Shown piece after piece: positions 46,257 to 53,110 of a stretch of 64,000 nt of DNA. How positions within the stretch are numbered: position 1 is the first letter of the stretch; each line of letters starts with the position of its first letter. A model generated the notes under the pieces. That model was not told the origin of the DNA and ran no database searches. It was given only the letters and a program-made list of their open reading frames with translations. The stretch covers positions 1 through 64,000 of the forward strand of contig JACMJM010000011.1 of NCBI GenBank assembly GCA_014380615.1, written 5' to 3'. The translations under genes were made by a program, and so were the position numbers. This stretch comes from Sphingobacteriaceae bacterium (GTDB taxonomy: Bacteria; Bacteroidota; Bacteroidia; Sphingobacteriales; Sphingobacteriaceae).

Positions 46257-47386
46257 TACTTGCGATTTTTAAGGAGGTAAGCGATTAATATTATTGCCAG
46301 GGCGATGCTAATTATCACTACAGGTTGTTGAAGTAATGGCTTTTTAAAAGTTGTGATTCCGCTACCGTTTCCAATATCTTGCCGGGTAGCATCGTACGGA
46401 ATAACCATTTCGCCGTTATCGGGGTTGATGTACGGGGCTTGCGATTCGTCTGGATTATAATCGGGTGTTTGTGCGTATGACTGATCATTGGTTGGGGCGA
46501 ATTGACCATTATCTAACACAGATGCTCCTGAACCTGCATTTGCGAGAGCCTGAGCCTCTGCAGCCCTGGCCTCTGCCAAGCGAGTTTCTTGAGAGCCTTT
46601 AATTAAATTAGCACCTCTTTGAATATTCTTACCAAGAAATTTCCCTACCGAACCTATTCCTTTACCGACTTTTTTAACACCTTTCCCTATGGCTTTAAAA
46701 GGTTTACCAATGGCTTTACCAATTTTTTTAAGCTTGATGCCGAATAAATCACTATAAACCGGGTCAGGGCCTATAAAATACTCGTATTCAACTAAGCCAT
46801 CGAAACGGGCCGTTTGGGTTTTTTTCCGTTTCCGGAAAATTCCTTTCAAACCTTTAATTCCTTTTCCTAAACCCTTAATTCCTTTTCCTATTTTCTTTCG
46901 GTTTTTGAAAAGCTTTTTGCCCACTTTAAAGGCTCCCAACAATGGTAAAAAATCAGAGTATTCGCCCGGTTCGCCCTCGAAAGAAGATAATTCTTCGTCG
47001 CTTAACTCTACATCACCGGCATAACCGATAAATTCGTAATATTCCCCGTTATGAAAAATTTCGTTGCCTGGATGGGTGCTTTGTGCTAGCGGGGTAGTTT
47101 TCTTTTTAACGATAGAGCTGCGACGGTTAAAATAGGCCGGTTCAGACTTTGGCAAACCTCCGGTTTCAAATATATTTTCGTCATCCCATAAAAAGCCGTC
47201 GGTATCGGGTTGCTGATCGTCGCCTTCTTCGCTAAGGGCTGAATATAGTTTGGGTTTATTGCTGTTTAAGTTCGCTCTACGCTCTTTCCGTTTTTTAGAT
47301 CGCCGGGAGGTAAAGCCTGGTAATTCTAACGATTCGCGGTTATCACCGGCGGCAATAATAGAAGCGGCTGTTCTGTTTGTATTCAT
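46256..47386 (-). CDS. GKG-repeat protein with C-terminal membrane anchor
   Basis: A 376-residue protein. The first 100 residues are basic then acidic and disordered. The centre (about 160-265) has repeated amphipathic basic units of the form (I/L/V)GKG(I/V)K, for example KIGKGIKGLGKGIKGLKG and KAIGKGVKKVGKGIG. An Ala/Asn/Gln-rich linker follows, and a C-terminal helix near 353-370 (VVIISIALAIILIAYLL) anchors it. The basic repeats could bind DNA or perturb membranes, linking the genome to the membrane or aiding entry. It overlaps the upstream gene by 4 bp. Confidence 0.7.
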   Translation of the reverse strand: MNTNRTAASIIAAGDNRESLELPGFTSRRSKKRKERRANLNSNKPKLYSALSEEGDDQQPDTDGFLWDDENIFETGGLPKSEPAYFNRRSSIVKKKTTPLAQSTHPGNEIFHNGEYYEFIGYAGDVELSDEELSSFEGEPGEYSDFLPLLGAFKVGKKLFKNRKKIGKGIKGLGKGIKGLKGIFRKRKKTQTARFDGLVEYEYFIGPDPVYSDLFGIKLKKIGKAIGKPFKAIGKGVKKVGKGIGSVGKFLGKNIQRGANLIKGSQETRLAEARAAEAQALANAGSGASVLDNGQFAPTNDQSYAQTPDYNPDESQAPYINPDNGEMVIPYDATRQDIGNGSGITTFKKPLLQQPVVIISIALAIILIAYLLKNRK

Positions 47387-47763
47387 CGGATAAGTTTTGT
47401 ATTTCCGTTAAATTTTATGTCGTACTGTTCGGCTCGTTTAAGCTGGCAATACATTCGCCAGGCATGTTCGTGATTTTCACCGTTCAATACCCGGGTTAAT
47501 GCTTTTACTGATGCTTTAAGGCTGTAACCCCTATCGGCGTATTTTTTAAAAGCGGCCGCATCGGCTTTGACTTCGTCTGTTGTCTGTAATTCGACGTGGG
47601 CTTGCTCATGGAGCATTACAAAGAGCCGATGTTCTTTCGGCATCGCTTTCATGTGTTTTAGGCTTAGGTACATTACGCCGGTACGTCGGTTCACCCGGGC
47701 CGGTGTGTTGCCTAAGTCTGCAACACGAATAATTTTTGTTATGCCAGTGGCCCAACCTTTCAT
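47383..47763 (-). CDS. Small HExxH metallopeptidase-like protein
   Basis: A 126-residue protein with zinc-binding helix VMLHEQAHVEL (His 52, Glu 53, His 56) and a downstream acidic helix TTDEVKADAAAF that could give the third ligand. That arrangement is gluzincin-like (M48/M78/SprT type). There is no signal peptide. In a virion operon it might mature capsid or membrane proteins, or cut peptidoglycan-linked proteins at entry; this is inference. Its start overlaps the previous stop by one base. Confidence 0.65.
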   Translation of the reverse strand: MKGWATGITKIIRVADLGNTPARVNRRTGVMYLSLKHMKAMPKEHRLFVMLHEQAHVELQTTDEVKADAAAFKKYADRGYSLKASVKALTRVLNGENHEHAWRMYCQLKRAEQYDIKFNGNTKLIR

Positions 47764-48173
47764 TATTTTTCTTTAAACAGGATGATAGCTAAGGCAATTA
47801 GTGTTAATGCTGCTAGTGCTAAAAAGAGCGTGCTTGATACGCCCAAAATGCGGGGCGAAGGGGCTGTTTCGTCTGCCGGTATTACACCGTTTGGCCCTAC
47901 AACTACTTTAGGTAATGCAGGAACGGCACCGCCTTTAGCTGCTATTAAAACCCTTCCAAGTTTTAATAAACCGCCGCTTATGGCTTCGGCTAATGTTGGC
48001 TTTTTCTTACTATCGTCTGTTGTGTTGCTAAAAGGCAAAGGTTTATTACCATGCACTCTAACCAGGTTAAGCAAGTTTTTAGCGGTTGGCTCGGCCTCGT
48101 AACCGTAGGCTCTAAGCAACTGAGCAACACCTTCCGGGTGCTGCTCAGTAAGTTGCTTTATAATTGCTTCCAT
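47763..48173 (-). CDS. Hypothetical protein with C-terminal membrane helix
   Basis: A 136-residue protein directly downstream of the putative capsid gene. The first 50 residues are helical (EAIIKQLTEQHPEGVAQLL), the middle is Pro/Gly-rich, and a single C-terminal helix (about 112-131, LFLALAALTLIALAIILF) would place it in the virion or cell membrane. No family recognised. Candidate membrane-associated minor capsid protein. Confidence 0.65.
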   Translation of the reverse strand: MEAIIKQLTEQHPEGVAQLLRAYGYEAEPTAKNLLNLVRVHGNKPLPFSNTTDDSKKKPTLAEAISGGLLKLGRVLIAAKGGAVPALPKVVVGPNGVIPADETAPSPRILGVSSTLFLALAALTLIALAIILFKEK

Positions 48174-48184
48174 TTATAAATGGA

Positions 48185-48928
48185 TTAGCCTATGAACCTG
48201 TTACCACCCATTGAAAGAGTAGTTTTCGCTTTCGCTGTTTTGTCTCTCAACGCCTTTGCGATGTTTAGAGAAGTGGTGATCATGAACGTGAACGAAACAG
48301 AAGTTTCGCCCAATATTGGGTACTCAATCAGCGTTTGAGGGTCTAAGAAGAAAGATTTCGGAATAGATAAAATCTTTGTATTAAAGTTTTGCTCACTTGC
48401 GTACGTTCCGATAGGAATTATCATTGAGCTATGTTGGTTGAATGGCGATTTTTTCATGATCGTCATCGACTGTTCCATTTGCGTTACGCTATCGGTAGAG
48501 ATTTTGAAACCACTAACCAAAGAAGGGAATAAGCGGTAATGGGCTACAAATTCCTCAATGCTACCAGGTGAACCGGAAGCTGCTGATAAACCGGCCGCAC
48601 CGTTTTTATCGTTGAAAGCACCGGTTGCCATTAAACCCGCTTGTGTAGCGATTAATCCGGGTGCAATTAAGACTGTACGGGTTGCTGCGTTTGCGTTGGT
48701 AAGTGTGAAAGTAAATGGTTTTGCTTCTTTTGCAATTTCGGCGAAACTGGCCGCGTTTCCTGCGAAGTCTAAGAAATCGTCGTTTTGACCTACGTAACCC
48801 ATACCGCCGCCGAAGCTGGAAAGGTTGTTTGCTTCGTTTTCTAAGTCTTCCTCAGTGAAGCGGTTGCAAGAATGAAGGTGATTGTGCATAAGGGCCGTTG
48901 CTCCTAAAATGACTGCTAATTTTTTCAT
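48185..48928 (-). CDS. Putative major capsid protein
   Basis: A 247-residue protein at the head of the late operon. After a short hydrophobic N-terminal segment it is a beta-rich sequence with two similar strand-turn patterns, around 70-90 (KPFTFTLTNANAATRTVLIA) and around 215-235 (TSVSFTFMITTSLNIAKAL). This would fit a double jelly roll. Length is close to the PM2 capsid protein P2 (about 270). I have no direct homology, so the call rests on position, size, strand content and the absence of any other capsid candidate. Confidence 0.45.
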   Translation of the reverse strand: MKKLAVILGATALMHNHLHSCNRFTEEDLENEANNLSSFGGGMGYVGQNDDFLDFAGNAASFAEIAKEAKPFTFTLTNANAATRTVLIAPGLIATQAGLMATGAFNDKNGAAGLSAASGSPGSIEEFVAHYRLFPSLVSGFKISTDSVTQMEQSMTIMKKSPFNQHSSMIIPIGTYASEQNFNTKILSIPKSFFLDPQTLIEYPILGETSVSFTFMITTSLNIAKALRDKTAKAKTTLSMGGNRFIG

Positions 48929-48968
48929 GTTATTTTTTGTGGGGTTCTAAGAATTTGTGAGAGGAATT

Positions 48969-49121
48969 TTAAACGTGTCCGATTGCGTCGTTACCGATCA
49001 TGCTTACTACTTCGCCGGATGGCTTAGTGAATTTTTTAGTGAGGTACTTTTGGAGTAGAAAAACTACTACAGCCGCCGCAACGATGGTTACTAGCTGTTT
49101 TGTGTCGATGTACTTTGTCAT
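48969..49121 (-). CDS. Small single-helix membrane protein (50 aa)
   Basis: A 50-residue protein, start MTKYIDTKQL, with one helix (VTIVAAAVVVFLLQ) then a basic segment KYLTKKFTK. I use the ATG at 49121; the longer open frame lacks a good start and extends into the leader. It is first in the late operon, 40 bp before the capsid candidate. Similar in build to the 54-aa protein at 45059, including LLQKY after the helix, so probably a paralogue. Confidence 0.65.
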   Translation of the reverse strand: MTKYIDTKQLVTIVAAAVVVFLLQKYLTKKFTKPSGEVVSMIGNDAIGHV

Positions 49122-49211
49122 GATTTTTTGGGGTTTCTGATCTGCTTTTATTTGCTTGAAACCAAAAGTGGCGGGATTGAAAACAGGGCCTCCAACGTGG
49201 GGAAATGAAAG

Positions 49212-49236
49212 GAAACCAACGGAAAACAATGGTTTC
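49212..49236. promoter_or_regulatory. Inverted repeat in the late-operon leader
   Basis: GAAACCA / TGGTTTC arms separated by 11 bp, between the early terminator and the first late gene. Possible operator for the late promoter. Confidence 0.4.
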
Positions 49237-49255
49237 GAACGGATTTTAAGGGCAT

Positions 49256-49284
49256 AAAAAAAGCCCGAAATTTATTCGGGCTTT
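49256..49284 (-). terminator. Terminator separating early and late operons
   Basis: AAAGCCCGAA / TTCGGGCTTT arms, loop of 5, T-run on the minus strand. It lies 33 bp past the last early gene. Confidence 0.85.
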
Positions 49285-49316
49285 GGGGCTCTGCTCTGCA
49301 GTAACACTATTTGCGG

Positions 49317-49517
49317 CTATGGTGCCGGGGTTGTTTTCGTTGGATCGTAAAGTCTTAATTCGTTTTTGTAGAATTCACAGATATAACGTTGGTACCTGGG
49401 CCTAACTAAAACATAAAAGCCGTTTACATTGGTAATTCTGCCTAATAAGGGTTTCGGCTTATCTTTTAATTGGAATGGGATATTTCCTCTAATTTCAACC
49501 TGATCGCCTTTTTTCAT
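49317..49517 (-). CDS. Small SH3/KOW-like protein
   Basis: A 66-residue protein with an SH3-type barrel pattern: MKKGDQVEIRGNIPF, then LGRITNVNGFYVLVRP and ICEFYKNELRLYD. It resembles the 56-aa protein at 52458 in plan (KVGDLAHV, GRGTIIELKGKTAVV). Such domains bind nucleic acid or partner proteins. Last gene of the early operon, overlapping the preceding gene by 4 bp. Function unknown. Confidence 0.6.
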   Translation of the reverse strand: MKKGDQVEIRGNIPFQLKDKPKPLLGRITNVNGFYVLVRPRYQRYICEFYKNELRLYDPTKTTPAP

Positions 49518-49660
49518 CGCTTTCTTCTCATTTGTTCAAGACATATAAAAAGTTTCATTTCCGCTAACTGCAAATCACTAAATCCCTTAATTCTCTCAAT
49601 AAAAAAGGTAATAACTTTGTCAGCAGCCCATAAAATGATTTCTTTTTTTAGGTTTTTCAT
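49514..49660 (-). CDS. Small amphipathic helical protein (48 aa)
   Basis: A 48-residue protein starting MKNLKKEIILWAADK and ending LEQMRRKR, with an amphipathic or weakly membrane-seeking helix (IILWAADKVITFFIERI). The ATG at 49660 avoids overlap with the gene upstream and gives a 2-bp gap. Overlaps the following start by 4 bp (ATGA). No family recognised. Confidence 0.5.
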   Translation of the reverse strand: MKNLKKEIILWAADKVITFFIERIKGFSDLQLAEMKLFICLEQMRRKR

Positions 49661-49662
49661 GT

Positions 49663-49863
49663 TCAGTTGATTATTGGTTTTCCGATATGCTTTACAATTT
49701 TCTCTACCTGGGCGGGTGTAAACCGTTTTCCGGTATAGGGGCCTAAGTCTGGGATTAGCGCAAGCCACTTTTTAAAGGTTTTATAACTAGCCTCGTATTC
49801 GATTAGCAGTTCCTTAACAGAATAGCTTTTTATCTCAAAGGGCTTTTGACTCATTGCAAACAT
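49663..49863 (-). CDS. Small HTH-like (excisionase/MerR-like) protein
   Basis: A 66-residue protein. The order VKELLIEYEASYKTFKKWL, then DLGPYTGKRFTPAQVEKIV and LGKP, resembles small helix-turn-helix proteins common in Bacteroidota phages and conjugative elements. It could be the missing excisionase or a regulator. Start may be MFAM (TAATG overlap with the preceding stop) or MSQKPF. DNA binding is inferred. Confidence 0.55.
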   Translation of the reverse strand: MFAMSQKPFEIKSYSVKELLIEYEASYKTFKKWLALIPDLGPYTGKRFTPAQVEKIVKHIGKPIIN

Positions 49864-50273
49864 TAGGCTTTGATATAATCTTTAATATTATTTCGTAAGA
49901 AATTTAAAGGAGCGTCATTTTTACCGGCTCTAACATCGTTTGTAGTACATCCGAATAGATATTCGAAGATTATTTCGCGTTGATCTAAGTATTCAGCATT
50001 GCAAAACCTTTCAAGCAATACCAAGTCTATTTTGTTGCCTTCCAAATCATCGGCAAAATCTTCTTTTAGCTTTGTAAACGTTGTTTTCGGGCTCCATCCG
50101 TTTTTTAAACATTCATCCGCAACGTGAAGTATTGAAACCTCAATTCCCTGCTTTTTCAAATCCTCAACAGCCATCGAAATAGGATAGCCCGACTGGTAGA
50201 ACATTTTGCCAACGCCTTTTAGCGCAATTGTGCGCCCTCCGATGGTTTCAATCATTATTGCTTCTTTTCCCAT
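49863..50273 (-). CDS. Hypothetical early protein (136 aa)
   Basis: A 136-residue protein I do not recognise. It begins with a short beta-rich unit (TIGGRTIALKGVGKMFYQSG) and continues as helical, acidic sequence (LKEDFADDLEGNKIDLVLLE). The phrase GYPISMAVEDLKKQGIEVSI could be a small winged or helix-turn-helix fold. It follows the ATPase directly with abutting stop and start. MGKEAIM or the later MIETIGG may be the start. Confidence 0.55.
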   Translation of the reverse strand: MGKEAIMIETIGGRTIALKGVGKMFYQSGYPISMAVEDLKKQGIEVSILHVADECLKNGWSPKTTFTKLKEDFADDLEGNKIDLVLLERFCNAEYLDQREIIFEYLFGCTTNDVRAGKNDAPLNFLRNNIKDYIKA

Positions 50274-50843
50274 TTAAATGTATGTTTCGACGGTTTCACA
50301 GTAATAAGCATCTTTGCTGGCCTTTACTCTTAGATAGGCGGCGATAATTTCGTCGGCATTAGGTATTACGTTGCGATTGCGGGCCGTGTCTACGTTTTCC
50401 ATCGTTTTGCAAATCATTACATGAGAAAGCATTTGCCAAAAAAACGGGGGTATAAATTTAATGGCATGGAAAGTAAACACTAAATCGCAACCTAACATTC
50501 TATGATCAACTAATAACGTTTTTACCGCTTTGGTTGGGCTGTTTTCAATGTATTTAGTGCAATCTTCGGCAATTAAAAGGCCGTCGCGGAAGTCGCGGGC
50601 TATAATGTTGAGCGTTTCTTCGGTTGGGGTACCCATTAATCGAACTTTGCCCTTTTTTAGCCGCTTAATGTCGTTTACATCGACTTTTTGAAACTGATTG
50701 TAAGCCGGTGAACCGTTTACATCCATAATCAATACCTTTCTATCCGCCGGGTAGTTTAGGGCCAATTCTGCAAGCTTTGTAGATTTGCCGCAACCCTTTT
50801 TACCAACAATGGCAATTGCGCAATGTAAACGTGTTTTCGACAT
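50274..50843 (-). CDS. P-loop ATPase, FtsK/HerA-type genome packaging candidate
   Basis: A 189-residue ATPase with Walker A VGKKGCGKST (13-22) and Walker B GLLIAEDC (88-95). A conserved tail motif follows, LLVDHRMLGCDLVFTFHA near 110-127, then ICKTMENVDTARNR. The size and motif spacing match the small packaging ATPases of tailless dsDNA viruses (PRD1 P9, PM2 P9) and the related Zot family. No membrane helix is present, unlike inovirus Zot proteins. It is the strongest single marker of the virus type. It lies in the early block, separated from the capsid candidate by a terminator. Confidence 0.72.
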   Translation of the reverse strand: MSKTRLHCAIAIVGKKGCGKSTKLAELALNYPADRKVLIMDVNGSPAYNQFQKVDVNDIKRLKKGKVRLMGTPTEETLNIIARDFRDGLLIAEDCTKYIENSPTKAVKTLLVDHRMLGCDLVFTFHAIKFIPPFFWQMLSHVMICKTMENVDTARNRNVIPNADEIIAAYLRVKASKDAYYCETVETYI

Positions 50844-50845
50844 GC

Positions 50846-51025
50846 TTAGGTGTTTTTAAAGCGTGATGCGTAAAGGTGATTGCCTTTTTTTAATACGGTT
50901 GAATGTTCGATGCGCTTCCATACGGCACGCATTTTTTCAAGCTCTAACGGGTCGGTTACGGTACCCTGGTAAATAAATTCTCTGCCGAAATGCTTAATTT
51001 TTTGAGTGGGTGTTTTGGTTTCCAT
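50846..51025 (-). CDS. Hypothetical small protein (59 aa)
   Basis: A 59-residue ORF starting METKTPTQKIKHFGREFIY and ending YASRFKNT, between the two neighbours with a 2-bp gap to the ATPase gene and a 32-bp overlap with the gene upstream. Mixed alpha/beta character (RAVWKRIEHSTVLKKGNHLY). Unknown function. Confidence 0.5.
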   Translation of the reverse strand: METKTPTQKIKHFGREFIYQGTVTDPLELEKMRAVWKRIEHSTVLKKGNHLYASRFKNT

Positions 51026-51221
51026 CTTTTTGAGTGGTTAAGTGAGAAATAAGCCGGTTATGAGCGTTATAATTATTGGTGATGGCCCGGCCGTTGGTTT
51101 CTCCCTGATGTAAAAGAGCCTCGACGGTTTCTTTCAACTCGTGTATTTCTTTTAATAAGATGATAAGGAAAACTGCTAGTGCAAGGGTTAGACCTAATAC
51201 AATTGTTAATAGGATATACAT
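50994..51221 (-). CDS. Membrane protein with coiled coil (75 aa)
   Basis: A 75-residue protein with an N-terminal membrane helix (MYILLTIVLGLTLALAVFLI) running into a coiled-coil helix (LKEIHELKETVEALL) and a polar tail. The start has a strong AGGAGG ribosome-binding site, and the upstream stop overlaps in TAATG. It resembles phage spanin-type or superinfection-exclusion proteins in layout only. Confidence 0.6.
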   Translation of the reverse strand: MYILLTIVLGLTLALAVFLIILLKEIHELKETVEALLHQGETNGRAITNNYNAHNRLISHLTTQKDGNQNTHSKN

Positions 51222-51580
51222 TATTTTTTCCTCCTTTTTAGTTTAGCGTTGTGTTTACAGCGTTGGCGGTTGGTATGCTTTTGCATTTTTTGACGCGGTT
51301 GGTGCCCGTACTGCGTTGATCTGCGGTTTCGGTTATTTCCGTTACCAGGTAAAACCCGGTTATCGGTAATAACCATATTTTGTTGGCTTAAAGGTGTAGC
51401 GGCCTTATTTACCGGGGCGTTTTCGGCGGCTTTAACACTGGTTTGGGTTTGAGTGGTAGCAGACAATCTTTGCCCTGTTGTTGCTGAAAATAGAGACATA
51501 AAACCAAGTATGCCGGCGGCTATCATAGTACCAATACTGTTAAGCCTTTTTAGAAATTTATGAGAGATCACTTTTTTCAT
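51221..51580 (-). CDS. Membrane protein with very basic tail (119 aa)
   Basis: A 119-residue protein with one membrane helix (about 16-33, SIGTMIAAGILGFMSLFSA) and a Lys/Arg/Asn/Gln-rich C-terminal tail (RQKMQKHTNRQRC, KLKRRKK). The ATG at 51580 has GAGGG at good spacing and is preferred over an upstream TTG. The tail could bind nucleic acid, for instance to hold DNA at the membrane. No family recognised. Confidence 0.6.
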   Translation of the reverse strand: MKKVISHKFLKRLNSIGTMIAAGILGFMSLFSATTGQRLSATTQTQTSVKAAENAPVNKAATPLSQQNMVITDNRVLPGNGNNRNRRSTQYGHQPRQKMQKHTNRQRCKHNAKLKRRKK

Positions 51581-51591
51581 GGTTTCGACCC

Positions 51592-52185
51592 TCAATCTTT
51601 AAAAAATGGCGTTGATCTTTTTATAATAACCTCACTCCAAGCCATCAATAGCGTTTGCATCGGGGTCATTTTTAGATCAATAGTTTTTACATAATTGGCG
51701 GTTGCTAACGTTAAACGACGCTTTTCGGCGGTGTTAAACGGTATTTTGGCAATTACGTCCTGATAGCGTTTCCAGCGAACTAATAAAATAGCCTCTTTGC
51801 TTCCGGCGGGGTAAATGGTTTGGCCGGTTTTATCCAGATTATCCAATATTTCCAATTCTTCGCCCTTAAAAGTTTTGTTTTCGAGCAAATAAGGGATAAC
51901 CGAACTTTGCAGACCGTCGATAGATTCGACAATTGTTGAAGCGGTATCGGCATGAGACATAAATACTTCGTCGCTGTCTTCGGGCTCCTGTGTTATGGTT
52001 TCAACCTCGGTAATTACTTCGGGTTCCGGTTCGGGCTCGAAAACGGTTTCTGTATCGTTTTCCGGTTCGAATTCGGGCTCCGTTAGCAATTGGCTAGTGC
52101 TAGAAACCGGTTGACGCAATACGTCGCTAATGTCTGTAAACGTGGTTTCTGTAATACTTTGAGCGTTTTTTTTAACCTTTGTCAT
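51592..52185 (-). CDS. Hypothetical early protein with acidic linker (197 aa)
   Basis: A 197-residue protein. Residues about 35-80 are a Glu/Pro-rich low-complexity linker (PEPEPEVITEVETITQEPE). The C-terminal half (about 85-197) is likely folded and helical, with VESIDGLQSSVIPYLLEN and TPMQTLLMAWSEVIIKR. Nothing matches a known replication or repair family. It overlaps the preceding gene by 14 bp. Given the absence of a recognisable replication protein in the element, this is one of the larger orphan candidates. Confidence 0.6.
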   Translation of the reverse strand: MTKVKKNAQSITETTFTDISDVLRQPVSSTSQLLTEPEFEPENDTETVFEPEPEPEVITEVETITQEPEDSDEVFMSHADTASTIVESIDGLQSSVIPYLLENKTFKGEELEILDNLDKTGQTIYPAGSKEAILLVRWKRYQDVIAKIPFNTAEKRRLTLATANYVKTIDLKMTPMQTLLMAWSEVIIKRSTPFFKD

Positions 52186-52468
52186 TGCTTTCGGCGGTTT
52201 GAGGTAAGTATTTTTCTATGATCGGTATGATATGCTGAAACCGTTCTAACTGATCTTTATCGGCTAAAATCTTCATAATAGTACCGCTCATTTTAAGGAG
52301 GTTGCCCGATTTGCCGGAAAACAAAGAGGTGATAGCATGGAACGTATTAGCCAGGGCGATTAAATCGGCGTTGCGTTCTTCCAGCTGTTCGATTAGCTGG
52401 TGAAATTGATCAGGGTGTAATTTTACTAAATCGGCTTCCTGAATAGTGTTTTCGTCGTTATTTGGCAT
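52172..52468 (-). CDS. Hypothetical helical protein (98 aa)
   Basis: A 98-residue all-helical protein: LHPDQFHQLIEQLEERNADL, then ALANTFHAITSLFSGKSGN and MKILADKDQLERFQHIIPII. Amphipathic pattern suggests an oligomer. No motif. Overlaps both neighbours (by 14 bp downstream and 11 bp upstream), consistent with translational coupling in the early operon. Confidence 0.55.
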   Translation of the reverse strand: MPNNDENTIQEADLVKLHPDQFHQLIEQLEERNADLIALANTFHAITSLFSGKSGNLLKMSGTIMKILADKDQLERFQHIIPIIEKYLPQTAESNDKG

Positions 52469-52628
52469 TTGCTTTTACTTTAGTGATGAACTTTTTACCG
52501 AATTTGAAAGGTGAAGGGCGATCTAACTTAACTACGGCCGTTTTGCCTTTAAGCTCTATAATGGTACCTCTACCATATTTGCCGAGGTTTTCGACGTGGG
52601 CCAAATCGCCAACTTTGTGTTTTCTCAT
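52458..52628 (-). CDS. KOW/SH3-like small protein (56 aa)
   Basis: A 56-residue ORF starting MRKHKVGDLAHVENLGKYGR and ending TKVKANAK. The order VGDLAHV, GRGTIIELKGKTAVVKLD is a KOW or SH3-like barrel pattern, often nucleic-acid binding. It overlaps the next start by 11 bp. Compare the related-looking protein at 49317. Confidence 0.6.
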   Translation of the reverse strand: MRKHKVGDLAHVENLGKYGRGTIIELKGKTAVVKLDRPSPFKFGKKFITKVKANAK

Positions 52629-52970
52629 TTATTTAGTTCTGAAAGTTTGAAAGAAATCTGATTCGATATACTTAATGCAATCGAGCGCAAATCTGGTAAT
52701 GTCGTAGGTTTCGCCGTCCGGGATGCCTTTTTGTTTCCGTCTTGCTGCAAGGGCTTTGTTAATTTTTTCGGCTTCGGTTGCAGTTGTACGGCCGGTAAAC
52801 TGGATGTTTTTTGGTTCATCTTTGCGCTGAAAACGGGCTTTGTTCGGTAATGGAGCCGGAATGTTTACCGGCTCCGGGGCTGTTTCTGTATCAGGCGCGG
52901 GGGCCTCAGTCGTGCGAGGGGTTTTTATATCGTTAACAGGGGCTTGCGCCTCAATGTCTGTAGTCTGCAT
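52629..52970 (-). CDS. Ribbon-helix-helix-like DNA-binding protein, first early gene
   Basis: A 113-residue protein. The N-terminal half is Pro/Ala/Glu-rich and disordered (TTEAPAPDTETAPEPVNI). The C-terminal half, NIQFTGRTTATEAEKINKAL, then YDITRFALDCIKYIE, fits a ribbon-helix-helix fold: one strand with alternating residues, then two helices. Proteins of this type act as repressors or partition factors. As first gene after the repeat-rich control region it may bind those repeats. The role is inferred. Confidence 0.55.
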   Translation of the reverse strand: MQTTDIEAQAPVNDIKTPRTTEAPAPDTETAPEPVNIPAPLPNKARFQRKDEPKNIQFTGRTTATEAEKINKALAARRKQKGIPDGETYDITRFALDCIKYIESDFFQTFRTK

Positions 52971-53032
52971 GTTGATTTCGATAAAAGAAGATGCTGCGTA
53001 CAGGCGTAAACAGCTATCTAAAACTCATTAAT

Positions 53033-53040
53033 CAAAAATA
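53033..53040 (-). promoter_or_regulatory. Predicted -7 box of the early operon
   Basis: TATTTTTG on the minus strand, a full TAnnTTTG match, 63 bp upstream of the first early gene. No clear TTG at -33, so an activator may be needed. Confidence 0.45.
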
Positions 53041-53110
53041 ACGAAGCGTTTTCGGCGGTGTAATGCCTTTCCGGTGCATGTTTACGGGGTATTTTTGCGG
53101 CGGATGCTAC

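Noticed and set aside
50274-50843. Inovirus Zot-type assembly ATPase
   Set aside because: Zot proteins are longer and have a membrane helix. The element also has lysozyme, glucosaminidase and a structural block, which inoviruses do not need. Zot-type origin of the ATPase itself remains possible.
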